From Bacteroidales bacterium UBA1794 (GTDB taxonomy: Bacteria; Bacteroidota; Bacteroidia; Bacteroidales; Bacteroidaceae): a stretch of DNA of 34,311 nucleotides. The stretch is taken from assembly GCA_002315435.1 (NCBI GenBank), contig DCFW01000026.1, forward strand, positions 1 through 34,311. Reading direction: 5' to 3'. The position numbers and the translations under genes are program-made. Shown one piece after another: positions 18,745 to 27,213 of this stretch; within the stretch, counting starts at the first letter, position 1, and the number at the start of each line of letters is the position of its first letter. The notes beneath the pieces were generated by a model. The model was not told where the DNA came from, searched no databases, and worked only from the letters and a program-made list of their open reading frames with translations.

Positions 18745-21700
18745 TTAAAAAGACACATTAACGCCCAATGACCATGTTCTCATTGTCGGATAAGAATATG
18801 AAGCACTGTACATATTCCGATAATGATTTGGATATGGGTTATAGAAATCCCACAAATTGTTTCCCAACAGACTTAATCTAGCACTTTCAATACGTAATGG
18901 TTGAGTCCATCTTTTAGGAAGAGTATAACCTATGCTGATATTTTTAACGTAGCAACGGAAAGTACTAATCTGCCAGAAGTCAGAAGTAGCCGATACGGAA
19001 TTGCCAATAACTTGCTCACATCCTAAATTAGGATATTTTCCATTAGGATTATTGGTTGTATCAAACATATCTTTGAAATAATATTCCGGAGACCAAATAG
19101 GATAAGCAGTTTTAGTTCCTTTTATATTAACAACATCTATAGTATTTAGCCCACCCCATGACGTAGATATTTGACTATCAAAAGTTAATCCTTTCCACTC
19201 AAAACCTAATTGAGTTGTAAAGCCATGACTCTTATTACTTTTAGCCAACTTCCCTAAATCGGCGCCCGTACTCGTAATTTTTCCATCAGGAGCAGTTACT
19301 TTACCACTAACCATATCACCACCTAAGTCCTGATATGCAAGCATACCAGGTTGGATAGAACTTTCAGTTGTATAACCGAAGTAGCTTGGGGTACCACTTG
19401 TATGGCCTTGCAAATATGCCCAATAATTATCTATATCAGTTTGAGTACGAAGAATACCATCGCCTGTTGAAGTTCCCTTCCAAACTTTATATCCCCATGC
19501 AGGCATATAGTCAGAAGTATGACCACCAACAACCATATTGTTAGCGGAAGGGTAGCTTGCAGCTAAAGTCGTCCATTGCCTTACTTTATTCCCACTAAAG
19601 CCAAAATTTACCCCCACATGATATTTTACATCAGCAATATGATCTCTCCATGTAAGAGCAAATTCAGCTCCGTACGTATCAATACGTCCAGAATTCTCTT
19701 CACTATAACCACCACCTATATAGAAGGGCATCCCTGTACTGCTAATGACAGAAGAATTTAATATATCACTATTTATTTCATAATACAAATCAACAGTTGC
19801 ACTCAAACGGCTGTTTAAAAAACGAGAATCAAATCCGAAATCAAATTTATTGCTGATGTCCCAATGAACATCTCGATTAGGAGATTTGCTTGGAGTATAA
19901 CCATATCCTAACGTACCACCATCGGTTCCAAATTCATATCCCTTGCCACTGTTATATGTGAAAGTTTGTCTCCATTCCCATGCAGCTATATTATCTCGTC
20001 CAGTCCGCCCCCAAGATCCACGTAACTTCATATATTCTACCCAAGGCAAATTTTTCTTCCAAAAATTCTCCTCAGAAATAATCCAACCGGCTGAAACACT
20101 TGGGAAAAATCCCCAATAGTTTTCAGGAGCAAATTTAGTGGAAGCATCTGAACGAAATAAGAATTGCAACATATAACGATCCATATAACTATAATTCACT
20201 CTGCCTAAATAAGACAGAGTTCCAGACTCAGCTTTATTCACATATGAAGCTGTATTAATAGTTCCTGCAGTAGAACTTGTTCCAGCATAGTTGGTAGGAG
20301 TATCATATGCTTGTCTTGCAGATGTTGTGTATGCGTCAGAACGCTCAACACTCGCCATAGCATCAACATCATGCTTACCGAATTTACGTTGATAATTAAT
20401 AAAGAAGTTCATCTGACGACTTTCATCATTAACATTATCATAGAGTACAGATGAACTCTTATCTATAGTTTTTATGACATAATCCGAAGCACTCCAAGCA
20501 CTATATAAATGCTTACCCTCTTGGTTCATGCTACTCAAATAAGCCAACGTATATGGCAAGGAAGCCGACTCTGCAACAGATGCACTTCTACTCATTGCAT
20601 ACATTCCTCTTAAAGACAAACCTTTAACAAAAGGAACAGAATATGTAAATGAGAAGTTGGCATTCCAGCTGTTTGATTTTGTAGTCGACTTAGAGCCACT
20701 ATTATTTAAAGCAAAATAGTTATATGCTCCAAAATCCCCTCTTGTATTAATAGCCCCATTTGTAGTTGCCATATTAGGACCACCAGAAGGAGATACATAA
20801 TATTCTTGACCATCTATTTCTGTGCTCCAAGGAATATATCTAGGCATATGGGCTAAATATACATAATCAGGATAACTATTAGCCTTAGATCCATAACTAC
20901 TATCACTTATTGTTGCAACTTTCGTATATGACTGAGTCACATCATTTTCATTCGCAGCAAGTGATGCACTGAATTTCAAATCTGAAGTCAAACTTATATC
21001 AACTCCTGTTCTAAATGTATATTTAGAGTAGTCTTGAGTGCCTAAATTCGCACCTTGATCGTAATAAGATAAACCTGCAAAATAGGTTGCTTTTTCACTT
21101 CCACCGCTAACATTTATAGAATGATTTTGAGTGTATGCTGCCTTCCAAGCTTGCTTTAACCAATTATTATTTAGACCTTTCATTGACTCCAATTCATCAT
21201 CGCTGAAAAGTTTATCTGTTCTATTTGTATCAGTAGATTTTACTATTTGTGCTGATTGTAAAAAACTATTTGCAAAAACACCATATTCATATGCACTCAG
21301 CTCTTTGGGTTGACTAACAGCATCAGTAACACCAAACTTACCGGAATAAGATATTTTAGGTGCACCACTACGTCCTCTCTTTGTTTTTACAATAATAGCT
21401 CCTTGAGCTGCACGAGAGCCATAGATTGCAGCACTTGCATCACGCAATACGGTAATACTTTCTATTTCCGAAGGATCAAGTAAATTGAATTGTGTCATAT
21501 CAGACAAACCAGTAGAAGGATCCACCTGAACTACATCATCAATAACCATTAATGGAGTAGCACTATTACCTTGCTTTGCATATCCCAAGTTGTCACTTTG
21601 TCTTATAGACAAGCTAGAAGCATCTCCAGGGCGGGTTCCACCTCCACTGACTGTCAATCCAGGAACCTTACCAGCAAGAGCCTCAGCGATATTTGACACA

Positions 21701-22191
21701 GGGATATCAGCAATATCCTTTTCAGAAACCGTAGCCATAGAACCAGTCACATTCTTTAATTTCTGAGTTCCATAACCAACAACAACGACTTCATTCAAAG
21801 CCTTTGTATCATCTTGCAACACAATTTTCATGTCCGTTCTTGTAGGAGTAACAGTTATAGAAGTATAACCGATATAAGAAACAGAAAGCTTCTTTCCTTC
21901 AGGAACATACAAACTAAATTTACCATTTAAATCCGTCACTGAAATGACATTAGTTCCTTTCACCTTAATATTAGCACCAATAATCGGTTGACCGGCATCA
22001 TCAACGACAATGCCTCGTACCTCTTTATACTGTTGCTGCTGCACATTTTGTTGTACATCATGTGCAGGCACTACGCCTGCTTTGGCTGAAGCAAACATTG
22101 CAGGGCTCATCACACAGAAAAACATACCAATTAATTTAGTTGATTTAAATAATTGGAATGCATTCCGGAATGTAACATAAACCTCTCTCAT
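18745..22191 (-). CDS. SusC/RagA-family TonB-linked outer-membrane transporter
   Basis: The 1148-residue protein has a long N-terminal signal region (about 1-38), a carboxypeptidase-D-like domain (about 57-125; VRGIVVDDAGQPIIGANIKV and SVSYIGY), the SusC motif LNEVVVVGYGTQKLKNVTGS at 132-151, and a plug (AEALAGKVPGLTVSGGG, IESITVLRDASAAIYGSRAA). A large beta-barrel follows and ends MRTWSLGVNVSF. It should import an oligosaccharide or peptide across the outer membrane using TonB energy, with the SusD-like partner. The start could be the Met at residue 23, which would give a more standard signal peptide. No ECF sigma/anti-sigma pair, hybrid two-component system or SusR-like gene is adjacent, which is uncommon for such pairs. 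Confidence 0.95.
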   Translation of the reverse strand: MREVYVTFRNAFQLFKSTKLIGMFFCVMSPAMFASAKAGVVPAHDVQQNVQQQQYKEVRGIVVDDAGQPIIGANIKVKGTNVISVTDLNGKFSLYVPEGKKLSVSYIGYTSITVTPTRTDMKIVLQDDTKALNEVVVVGYGTQKLKNVTGSMATVSEKDIADIPVSNIAEALAGKVPGLTVSGGGTRPGDASSLSIRQSDNLGYAKQGNSATPLMVIDDVVQVDPSTGLSDMTQFNLLDPSEIESITVLRDASAAIYGSRAAQGAIIVKTKRGRSGAPKISYSGKFGVTDAVSQPKELSAYEYGVFANSFLQSAQIVKSTDTNRTDKLFSDDELESMKGLNNNWLKQAWKAAYTQNHSINVSGGSEKATYFAGLSYYDQGANLGTQDYSKYTFRTGVDISLTSDLKFSASLAANENDVTQSYTKVATISDSSYGSKANSYPDYVYLAHMPRYIPWSTEIDGQEYYVSPSGGPNMATTNGAINTRGDFGAYNYFALNNSGSKSTTKSNSWNANFSFTYSVPFVKGLSLRGMYAMSRSASVAESASLPYTLAYLSSMNQEGKHLYSAWSASDYVIKTIDKSSSVLYDNVNDESRQMNFFINYQRKFGKHDVDAMASVERSDAYTTSARQAYDTPTNYAGTSSTAGTINTASYVNKAESGTLSYLGRVNYSYMDRYMLQFLFRSDASTKFAPENYWGFFPSVSAGWIISEENFWKKNLPWVEYMKLRGSWGRTGRDNIAAWEWRQTFTYNSGKGYEFGTDGGTLGYGYTPSKSPNRDVHWDISNKFDFGFDSRFLNSRLSATVDLYYEINSDILNSSVISSTGMPFYIGGGYSEENSGRIDTYGAEFALTWRDHIADVKYHVGVNFGFSGNKVRQWTTLAASYPSANNMVVGGHTSDYMPAWGYKVWKGTSTGDGILRTQTDIDNYWAYLQGHTSGTPSYFGYTTESSIQPGMLAYQDLGGDMVSGKVTAPDGKITSTGADLGKLAKSNKSHGFTTQLGFEWKGLTFDSQISTSWGGLNTIDVVNIKGTKTAYPIWSPEYYFKDMFDTTNNPNGKYPNLGCEQVIGNSVSATSDFWQISTFRCYVKNISIGYTLPKRWTQPLRIESARLSLLGNNLWDFYNPYPNHYRNMYSASYSYPTMRTWSLGVNVSF

Positions 22192-22530
22192 AGATTAAAT
22201 TTTAAATAAATTACTATTAAATTCAAATCCTAACATATATAATTCTATTATGATTTTACTTTAAACAAAGGTTCGATTTTAACTTTCAACTGGCACTTTA
22301 TCACCCATTGTATTAGAATTTCTGAAAAACAAAAACAGTTATTCAGGCTTATCTTACCCTTTCAAAATATTTTATCACATCTATAGACGATTCTCGAAAG
22401 AATGTGTAATCACTAAATTTAAAGAAAATAACAAAACACTATAATATTAATTATTGAAATAAGAACTAATAGACCTATCATCGAACAGAAATCCATTCAT
22501 GCATTACCATTTTAGTAGTAGCTCATATCA
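22192..22530 (-). other. gene-free AT-rich leader upstream of the SusC gene
   Basis: About 340 bases between the PNPase terminator and the SusC start hold no convincing ORF. I find no full Bacteroides promoter. The best -7-like match is AACCTTTG on the minus strand at 22266-22273, without a proper -33. A short hairpin ATTCT-CGAA-AGAAT lies at 22390-22403. The length suggests a regulated promoter or long 5' leader for the susCD-like pair. Confidence 0.4.
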
Positions 22531-22532
22531 AA

Positions 22533-22568
22533 AAAAAGCCGCGCTGAATAACTTTCAACGCGGCTTTT
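22533..22568 (-). terminator. terminator after pnp
   Basis: GCCGCG (22538-22543) pairs with CGCGGC (22559-22564), extended by A-T pairs outside. In the minus direction it is followed by a T-run opposite the A-run starting at 22531. It lies about 20 nt past the pnp stop. Confidence 0.85.
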
Positions 22569-22587
22569 ATATAATCTTTATTGCTGA

Positions 22588-24804
22588 TTATTCTTTCGAA
22601 TAATTATCACGGCGGGGTTCTCGCTGATTTCCACCTTCACGACGTTGATTAATATTTCTACGTTCAGGACGGTCAACATAACCTTCGGGTTTTGGCATTA
22701 ATGCCTTATGTGAAAGTTTAAATTTACCGGTTTTTTGATCAACCTCAATTAATTTAACTTCTATCTCTTCACCTTCCTTTAAGCCTGACTCTTCTACTGT
22801 TTCAAGACGTTTCCAATCAATCTCAGAAATGTGTAACAAACCATCTTTTCCTGGTAGAAACTCTACAAAAGCGCCATAAGGCATAATGCTACGAATAGTT
22901 CCCTTGTATATTTCACCAACTTCAGGAATTGATACGATTCCCTTGATCTTATTCAAAGCAGAATCTATAGAATCTTTATTGTTAGCTGAAATTTGAATCT
23001 TGCCTACTCCATCTGACTCTTCAATTGTGATTGTTGCTCCGGTTTCTTCCTGCATTGCCTGAATGATTTTTCCACCAGGACCAATAATAGCACCAATAAA
23101 CTCTTTAGGTATAGTCAATGTTTGAATACGAGGAGCATGAGGTTTCAGCTCTATACGAGGTTCAGGAATTGTATCTAATATTTTACCAAGAATATATGCG
23201 CGACCTTCTTTTGATTGATTCAACGCTTTTTCCAGAATATCAAAAGAGAGTCCGTCTACTTTAATATCCATTTGAGTGGCTGTAATTCCCTTTTCCGTAC
23301 CTGTTACTTTAAAGTCCATATCACCAAGGTGATCTTCCTCACCCATAATATCACTTAATACAGCATATTTATCTTCACCAGAGTTTTTAATTAAGCCCAT
23401 AGCAATACCGGAAACAGGACGTGTCATCTTAACACCTGCATCCATCAGCGCCAATGTCCCTGCGCAAACGCTTGCCATAGATGAAGAACCGTTTGACTCA
23501 AGAATATCAGACACAACACGGATAGTATAAGGATAGCCTTGGGGAATCATGCCCTTTAATGCACGACAAGCCAAATTTCCATGTCCAATTTCACGGCGAC
23601 CGACTCCACGCTGTGCTTTAGCCTCACCGGTACAAAATGGTGGGAAATTATAATGAAGTAAAAAACGTTCATGACCTTGATTTAAAACATCATCGATCAT
23701 CTTCTCATCCAATTTTGAACCAAGCGTTACAGATGTAAGAGATTGTGTCTCTCCACGTGTAAAAATAGCTGATCCATGAGGGCCAGGTAAAGGACTAACT
23801 TCGCACCATATTGGACGAATTTCATTTGTTTTACGACCATCCATACGTCTACCTTCATCTAAGATACAACGACGCATAGCTTCTTTTTCAACCGCAGCGT
23901 AATAACGATTAATCATTTCGGCTTTTTCATCAGTTGAATCTTCCTCTGAAAGTTGAGCTTTAAAATCGTCTTTGATTGCTTGAAATTTTTCTTCACGTTC
24001 ATGTTTACTAGTTAAGCCTGCAGCAGCAATATCGTATGCACGTTGGTAGCAAAACTCATGAACCTTTTTACGCAAATCTTCATCATTTACTTCATGACAA
24101 TACTCGCGTTTGACAGTTTTACCAACAGCTTCAGCAAGTTCTTTTTGAACTTTACAATGAACTTTAATAGCCTCATGAGCCACTTTCATTGCTTCAATCA
24201 AGTCTGTTTCTGAGACTTCATCCATCTCACCTTCAACCATCATTATATTCTCGTACGTTGCAGCTACAGTTATATCCATATCTGCATTCTTCAACTGATC
24301 AAAAGTTGGATCAACCACATATTGATTATCAATACGAGCAACACGCACTTCCGAAATAGGGCCATTCCAAGGGATATCAGAAACCGAAAGAGCAGCCGAT
24401 GCAGCTAAACCTGCCAAAGCATCAGGCATATCAACGCCATCGGCTGAAAACAAGATAATATTTACATAAACTTCTGCATGGAAATTATCCGGGAAAAGCG
24501 GACGAAGAGCACGGTCAACCAATCGACATGTTAGAATTTCATTATCTGAAGCACGTCCCTCTCTTTTTGTAAAACCTCCGGGGAAACGGCCTGCTGCGGC
24601 GTATTTCTCTTTATACTCAACCTGTAACGGCATGAAATCTGTTCCGGGAACTGCATCTTTAGCGGCACAAACAGTAGCTAGTAACATCGTGTTACCCATA
24701 CGGACCATCACTGACCCGTCTGCCTGTTTTGCCAATTTTCCCGTCTCGAGTGTGATGGTTCTTCCATCAGGAAGCTCGATCGTCTTAACAATTGGGTTAA
24801 TCAT
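22588..24804 (-). CDS. pnp: polyribonucleotide nucleotidyltransferase (PNPase)
   Basis: The 738-residue protein begins with the first RNase PH core (VRMGNTMLLATVCAAKDAVPG, PLFPDNFHAEVYVNIILFSADG), then an all-helical linker and the second catalytic core with DIMGEEDHLGDMDFKVTGTEKG, which carries the conserved active-site aspartates. A KH domain follows (about 550-615, IIGPGGKIIQAMQEETGATI), then an S1 domain (about 620-695) and an Arg/Asn-rich tail (RPERRNINQRREGGNQREPR). It phosphorolytically degrades RNA from the 3' end and can add 3' tails. The tail makes it slightly longer than E. coli PNPase (711). It is monocistronic, divergent from the lipoprotein gene at 24977. Confidence 0.97.
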   Translation of the reverse strand: MINPIVKTIELPDGRTITLETGKLAKQADGSVMVRMGNTMLLATVCAAKDAVPGTDFMPLQVEYKEKYAAAGRFPGGFTKREGRASDNEILTCRLVDRALRPLFPDNFHAEVYVNIILFSADGVDMPDALAGLAASAALSVSDIPWNGPISEVRVARIDNQYVVDPTFDQLKNADMDITVAATYENIMMVEGEMDEVSETDLIEAMKVAHEAIKVHCKVQKELAEAVGKTVKREYCHEVNDEDLRKKVHEFCYQRAYDIAAAGLTSKHEREEKFQAIKDDFKAQLSEEDSTDEKAEMINRYYAAVEKEAMRRCILDEGRRMDGRKTNEIRPIWCEVSPLPGPHGSAIFTRGETQSLTSVTLGSKLDEKMIDDVLNQGHERFLLHYNFPPFCTGEAKAQRGVGRREIGHGNLACRALKGMIPQGYPYTIRVVSDILESNGSSSMASVCAGTLALMDAGVKMTRPVSGIAMGLIKNSGEDKYAVLSDIMGEEDHLGDMDFKVTGTEKGITATQMDIKVDGLSFDILEKALNQSKEGRAYILGKILDTIPEPRIELKPHAPRIQTLTIPKEFIGAIIGPGGKIIQAMQEETGATITIEESDGVGKIQISANNKDSIDSALNKIKGIVSIPEVGEIYKGTIRSIMPYGAFVEFLPGKDGLLHISEIDWKRLETVEESGLKEGEEIEVKLIEVDQKTGKFKLSHKALMPKPEGYVDRPERRNINQRREGGNQREPRRDNYSKE

Positions 24805-24847
24805 AAAATTATTGTTTTCTATATAATCTATTTCAAAAATATTCGCG

Positions 24848-24855
24848 CAAATATA
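24848..24855 (-). promoter_or_regulatory. candidate -7 element for pnp
   Basis: The minus-strand TATATTTG at 24848-24855 is a perfect -7 element 43 nt upstream of the pnp start codon. No good TTTG lies at the expected distance, so the -33 part is weak. Confidence 0.5.
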
Positions 24856-24916
24856 GCGATTCTTTTTCTTAACTATGTCTATTTACAGAAAAAGTTACAT
24901 AGTTTGGTATTGTTTT

Positions 24917-24947
24917 TTTGATAATGCAATTTAAGAATGTATATTTG
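24917..24947 (+). promoter_or_regulatory. consensus Bacteroides promoter for the lipoprotein gene
   Basis: TTTG (24917-24920), then 19 nt, then TATATTTG (24940-24947): an exact match to the Bacteroides primary-sigma consensus. The start codon at 24977 is 29 nt past the -7 element. Confidence 0.85.
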
Positions 24948-24976
24948 CAAATAAAATTTAAAGAAACAATTATCAT

Positions 24977-26128
24977 ATGAAAAAGGTAGGATTTTTCCTG
25001 ACAGTAATACTCATCGTACTGTCAGCTTGCAACAATAAAGAGAAATTTCATGTACAAGGCACTGTCACCAATGCCGATAACAAAGTGTTATATTTTGAAG
25101 CAGAAGGACTTGATAGTGTTTCAATCCTTGATTCAGTAAAGCTGGATAATAAAGGTAATTTTTCGTTCAAAGGGAATCGTCCTGAATGCCCTGAATTTTA
25201 TAGGTTACGATTGGGGAACAACGTTATTCATTTTTCCGTAGACAGCACAGAAACAATCGACATTGCAGCCAATGCAACCAATTTCACGGCAGGATACTCA
25301 ATTAAAGGTTCCGAAAGTTGCCAAAAGATAAAAGAGCTGACATTAAAACAGATACAACTTCAAGAGACAGTCAATAAGTTACAGAACAAAGTAAAGAGCG
25401 GTTCATTTGATGGAGCACTCGCAAATGATAGTGTAAATCACATGATCGATAAATACAAAAAAGATGTAATGATTAATTACATCTTTAAAGGTCCGAATAA
25501 ACCATATGCCTATTTTGCACTTTTCCAAAACATTAACGGGTACTTACTTTTTGATTCAAACAATAAAAAAGATATTAAATGCTTCCAAGCTGTAGCAACA
25601 AGTTTAAACACATTTTATCCCAAATCATTAAGAAGCAGGAACCTATATAATGTGACCATCAAAGGGTTACAGACAACGTATAGCGGACCACGAAAAATGA
25701 TTAATATTCCTCAAAACAAAGTATCAAGTGCGGGATTGATTAATATTAGTCTACCGGATATGGACGGCAATGTACACAAACTCACCGACTTAAAAGGAAA
25801 AGTCGTAATACTAGACTACGTTATGTTATCGGCAAAAGGTGCAGCCCAGCACAACTTTAAGTTACGCGGGATATACAATAAGTACAAAAAATCAGGGTTA
25901 GAAATATATCAAATAGCATTAGATGCTGATGAGCATTATTGGAAAACTGCTGCAGACAATTTGCCTTGGATATGCGTAAGAGACGAAAATGGTGAACAAT
26001 CAACAAATGTTACTCTGTATAACGTAACATCTGTACCTACAATGTTTATCATTAATAGATCAAATGAAGTAAAGGAACGTATAACTGATGTGAACAAATT
26101 GGATACAGCCATAAAAGCCGTCCTATGA
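24977..26128 (+). CDS. thioredoxin-fold (TlpA/DUF4369-like) lipoprotein lacking the CxxC
   Basis: The 383-residue protein has a lipoprotein signal (LIVLSAC, lipidated Cys18). An N-terminal beta domain of the DUF4369 type follows (about 25-105; VQGTVTNADNKVLYFEAEGL), then a helical linker and a C-terminal thioredoxin-like domain (about 255-380). In relatives the segment after GKVVILDY reads FWASWCxPC; here it is VMLSAKGAAQHN (282-293), with no cysteine at either catalytic position. The cis-proline loop TSVPTMF (351-357) is kept. It therefore should not catalyse disulfide exchange and may instead be a binding or scaffold protein at the envelope. Substrate is unknown. It is expressed from a consensus promoter and appears monocistronic, as greA has its own promoter. 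Confidence 0.8.
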   Translation: MKKVGFFLTVILIVLSACNNKEKFHVQGTVTNADNKVLYFEAEGLDSVSILDSVKLDNKGNFSFKGNRPECPEFYRLRLGNNVIHFSVDSTETIDIAANATNFTAGYSIKGSESCQKIKELTLKQIQLQETVNKLQNKVKSGSFDGALANDSVNHMIDKYKKDVMINYIFKGPNKPYAYFALFQNINGYLLFDSNNKKDIKCFQAVATSLNTFYPKSLRSRNLYNVTIKGLQTTYSGPRKMINIPQNKVSSAGLINISLPDMDGNVHKLTDLKGKVVILDYVMLSAKGAAQHNFKLRGIYNKYKKSGLEIYQIALDADEHYWKTAADNLPWICVRDENGEQSTNVTLYNVTSVPTMFIINRSNEVKERITDVNKLDTAIKAVL

Positions 26129-26158
26129 CATAATTATGTTAAATAGCATGACTTTTTA

Positions 26159-26190
26159 TTTGATAAATGCTTTTTAATTTTGTATCTTTG
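26159..26190 (+). promoter_or_regulatory. promoter for greA-HIT
   Basis: TTTG (26159-26162), 20 nt, then TATCTTTG (26183-26190): a consensus Bacteroides promoter. Transcription should start near 26196, giving an unusually long leader of about 80 nt before the greA ATG. Confidence 0.8.
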
Positions 26191-26211
26191 CAATCAATAA
26201 ATAATATAGAA

Positions 26212-26246
26212 GGGTTCCGGCATTTATTTGTCGGAATTCTTTTTTT
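26212..26246 (+). terminator. terminator-like hairpin in the greA leader (possible attenuator)
   Basis: TTCCGGCA (26215-26222) pairs with TGTCGGAA (26229-26236), with one G-T pair and a 6-nt loop TTTATT. Three further possible pairs extend the base (GGG 26212-26214 with TTC 26237-26239). A run of seven T (26240-26246) follows. The hairpin lies between the greA promoter and start codon, so it would stop transcription before the gene unless read through. It is too far (about 85 nt) from the lipoprotein stop to be an ordinary terminator for that gene with a promoter in between, though it could serve both. Confidence 0.7.
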
Positions 26247-26259
26247 GTAAATTAAAATT

Positions 26260-26266
26260 AAGGAGG
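26260..26266 (+). promoter_or_regulatory. strong Shine-Dalgarno of greA
   Basis: AAGGAGG, 8 nt before the ATG at 26275, is a full anti-16S match. Most other starts in this window show no such motif, as is usual in Bacteroides, so greA is likely translated efficiently. Confidence 0.75.
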
Positions 26267-26274
26267 ATCATAAC

Positions 26275-26742
26275 ATGGCTTACATGTCAGAAGTCGGCTA
26301 CAAGAAATTGGTAGCAGAGCTGAGGGAGTTGGAATCTGTGCAACGTCCTGATATTTCTCGTCAAATAGCTGAAGCGAGAGATAAAGGTGATTTGTCAGAA
26401 AATGCGGAATACGATGCAGCCAAAGAAGCTCAATCTTTTCTTGAATCAAAAATCAATAAGTTAAAACTACTGATTGGAGAGGCAAAAATCATTGATGAAA
26501 AGAAATTATCAACTGACGCTGTACAAATACTATCTAAAGTTACATTGAGAAATGTAAAAAACAATTTGAAGATGGTATACTCTATTGTACCTGAAAGCGA
26601 AGCGAATTTGAAAGAAGGTAAAATCTCAGTTAATACTCCTATTGCCAAAGGATTACTTGGTAAAAAAGTGGGTGATGTTGCTGAAATTAAAGTTCCACAA
26701 GGAACTATTCAATTGGAAATTATCAATATCTCAATTGCATAA
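26275..26742 (+). CDS. greA: transcription elongation factor GreA
   Basis: The 155-residue protein has the N-terminal antiparallel coiled coil (about 1-75) with the tip motif ARDKGDLSENAEYDAAKE, which carries the acidic residues that enter the RNA polymerase channel. The C-terminal FKBP-like domain ends in LLGKKVGDVAEIKVPQGTIQL. It rescues backtracked RNA polymerase by stimulating transcript cleavage. The length matches the family (about 158). The start is fixed by a strong Shine-Dalgarno. It is the first gene of a two-gene unit with the HIT protein 4 nt downstream, and its leader holds a terminator-like hairpin that may make its expression depend on elongation behaviour. Confidence 0.97.
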   Translation: MAYMSEVGYKKLVAELRELESVQRPDISRQIAEARDKGDLSENAEYDAAKEAQSFLESKINKLKLLIGEAKIIDEKKLSTDAVQILSKVTLRNVKNNLKMVYSIVPESEANLKEGKISVNTPIAKGLLGKKVGDVAEIKVPQGTIQLEIINISIA

Positions 26743-26746
26743 ACAT

Positions 26747-27154
26747 ATGGATTCAATATTTACAAAAATTGTAAAGCGGGAAATTCCAAGCTACAAATGT
26801 GCAGAGAACGATCGTTTTTATGCTTTTCTCGATATTAATCCCTTAGTAAAGGGACATACCCTTGTCATTCCGAAAAGAGAAGTAGACTATATTTTTGATA
26901 TGCAAAATGATGAATTAGCTTCATTCCATATTTTTGCAAAATCTGTAGCGGATTCAATCAAAAAGGTCTTTCCTTGTAAAAAAGTTGGTGTCGCAGTTTT
27001 AGGATTGGAAGTACCACATGCACATATACATTTGGTGCCACTGAATAAAGAAACAGATATGATCTTTTCTAACCCCAAACTAAAATTAAGCAATGAAGAA
27101 TTTCAGAAAATTGCTAATAAGATATACACACAATGGGTAAAAGACAATGAATAA
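26747..27154 (+). CDS. HIT-family nucleotide-binding protein
   Basis: Using the ATG at 26747 the protein is 135 residues, MDSIFTKIVKREIPSYKCAE onward, the normal start of Hint-type HIT proteins. The frame is open further back to 26642, but that part overlaps greA. The nucleotide-binding histidine triad is HAHIHLVPL (H91, H93, H95). The active site fits nucleoside phosphoramidate or dinucleotide hydrolysis in the cytoplasm. The gene follows greA by 4 nt and ends at a strong terminator. The precise physiological substrate is unknown for this family. Confidence 0.92.
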   Translation: MDSIFTKIVKREIPSYKCAENDRFYAFLDINPLVKGHTLVIPKREVDYIFDMQNDELASFHIFAKSVADSIKKVFPCKKVGVAVLGLEVPHAHIHLVPLNKETDMIFSNPKLKLSNEEFQKIANKIYTQWVKDNE

Positions 27155-27197
27155 AAAACGCTTAGACAAAATAACTAATTTGTCTAAGCGTTTTTTT
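27153..27197. terminator. strong bidirectional terminator between HIT and manC
   Basis: CGCTTAGACAAA (27159-27170) pairs perfectly with TTTGTCTAAGCG (27179-27190), flanked by an A-run on the left and a T-run on the right. It therefore works for the plus-strand greA-HIT unit and the convergent minus-strand manC, which ends at 27214. Confidence 0.92.
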
Positions 27198-27213
27198 ATT
27201 CTCTGAAATATAA

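Noticed and set aside
16676..22191. A full polysaccharide utilisation locus.
   Set aside because: No glycoside hydrolase, lyase, sulfatase or PUL regulator accompanies the SusC/SusD pair.
26642..26746. 35-codon upstream extension of the HIT frame inside greA.
   Set aside because: HIT proteins begin at the MDSIFTKIV-type sequence; the extension is greA read in another frame.
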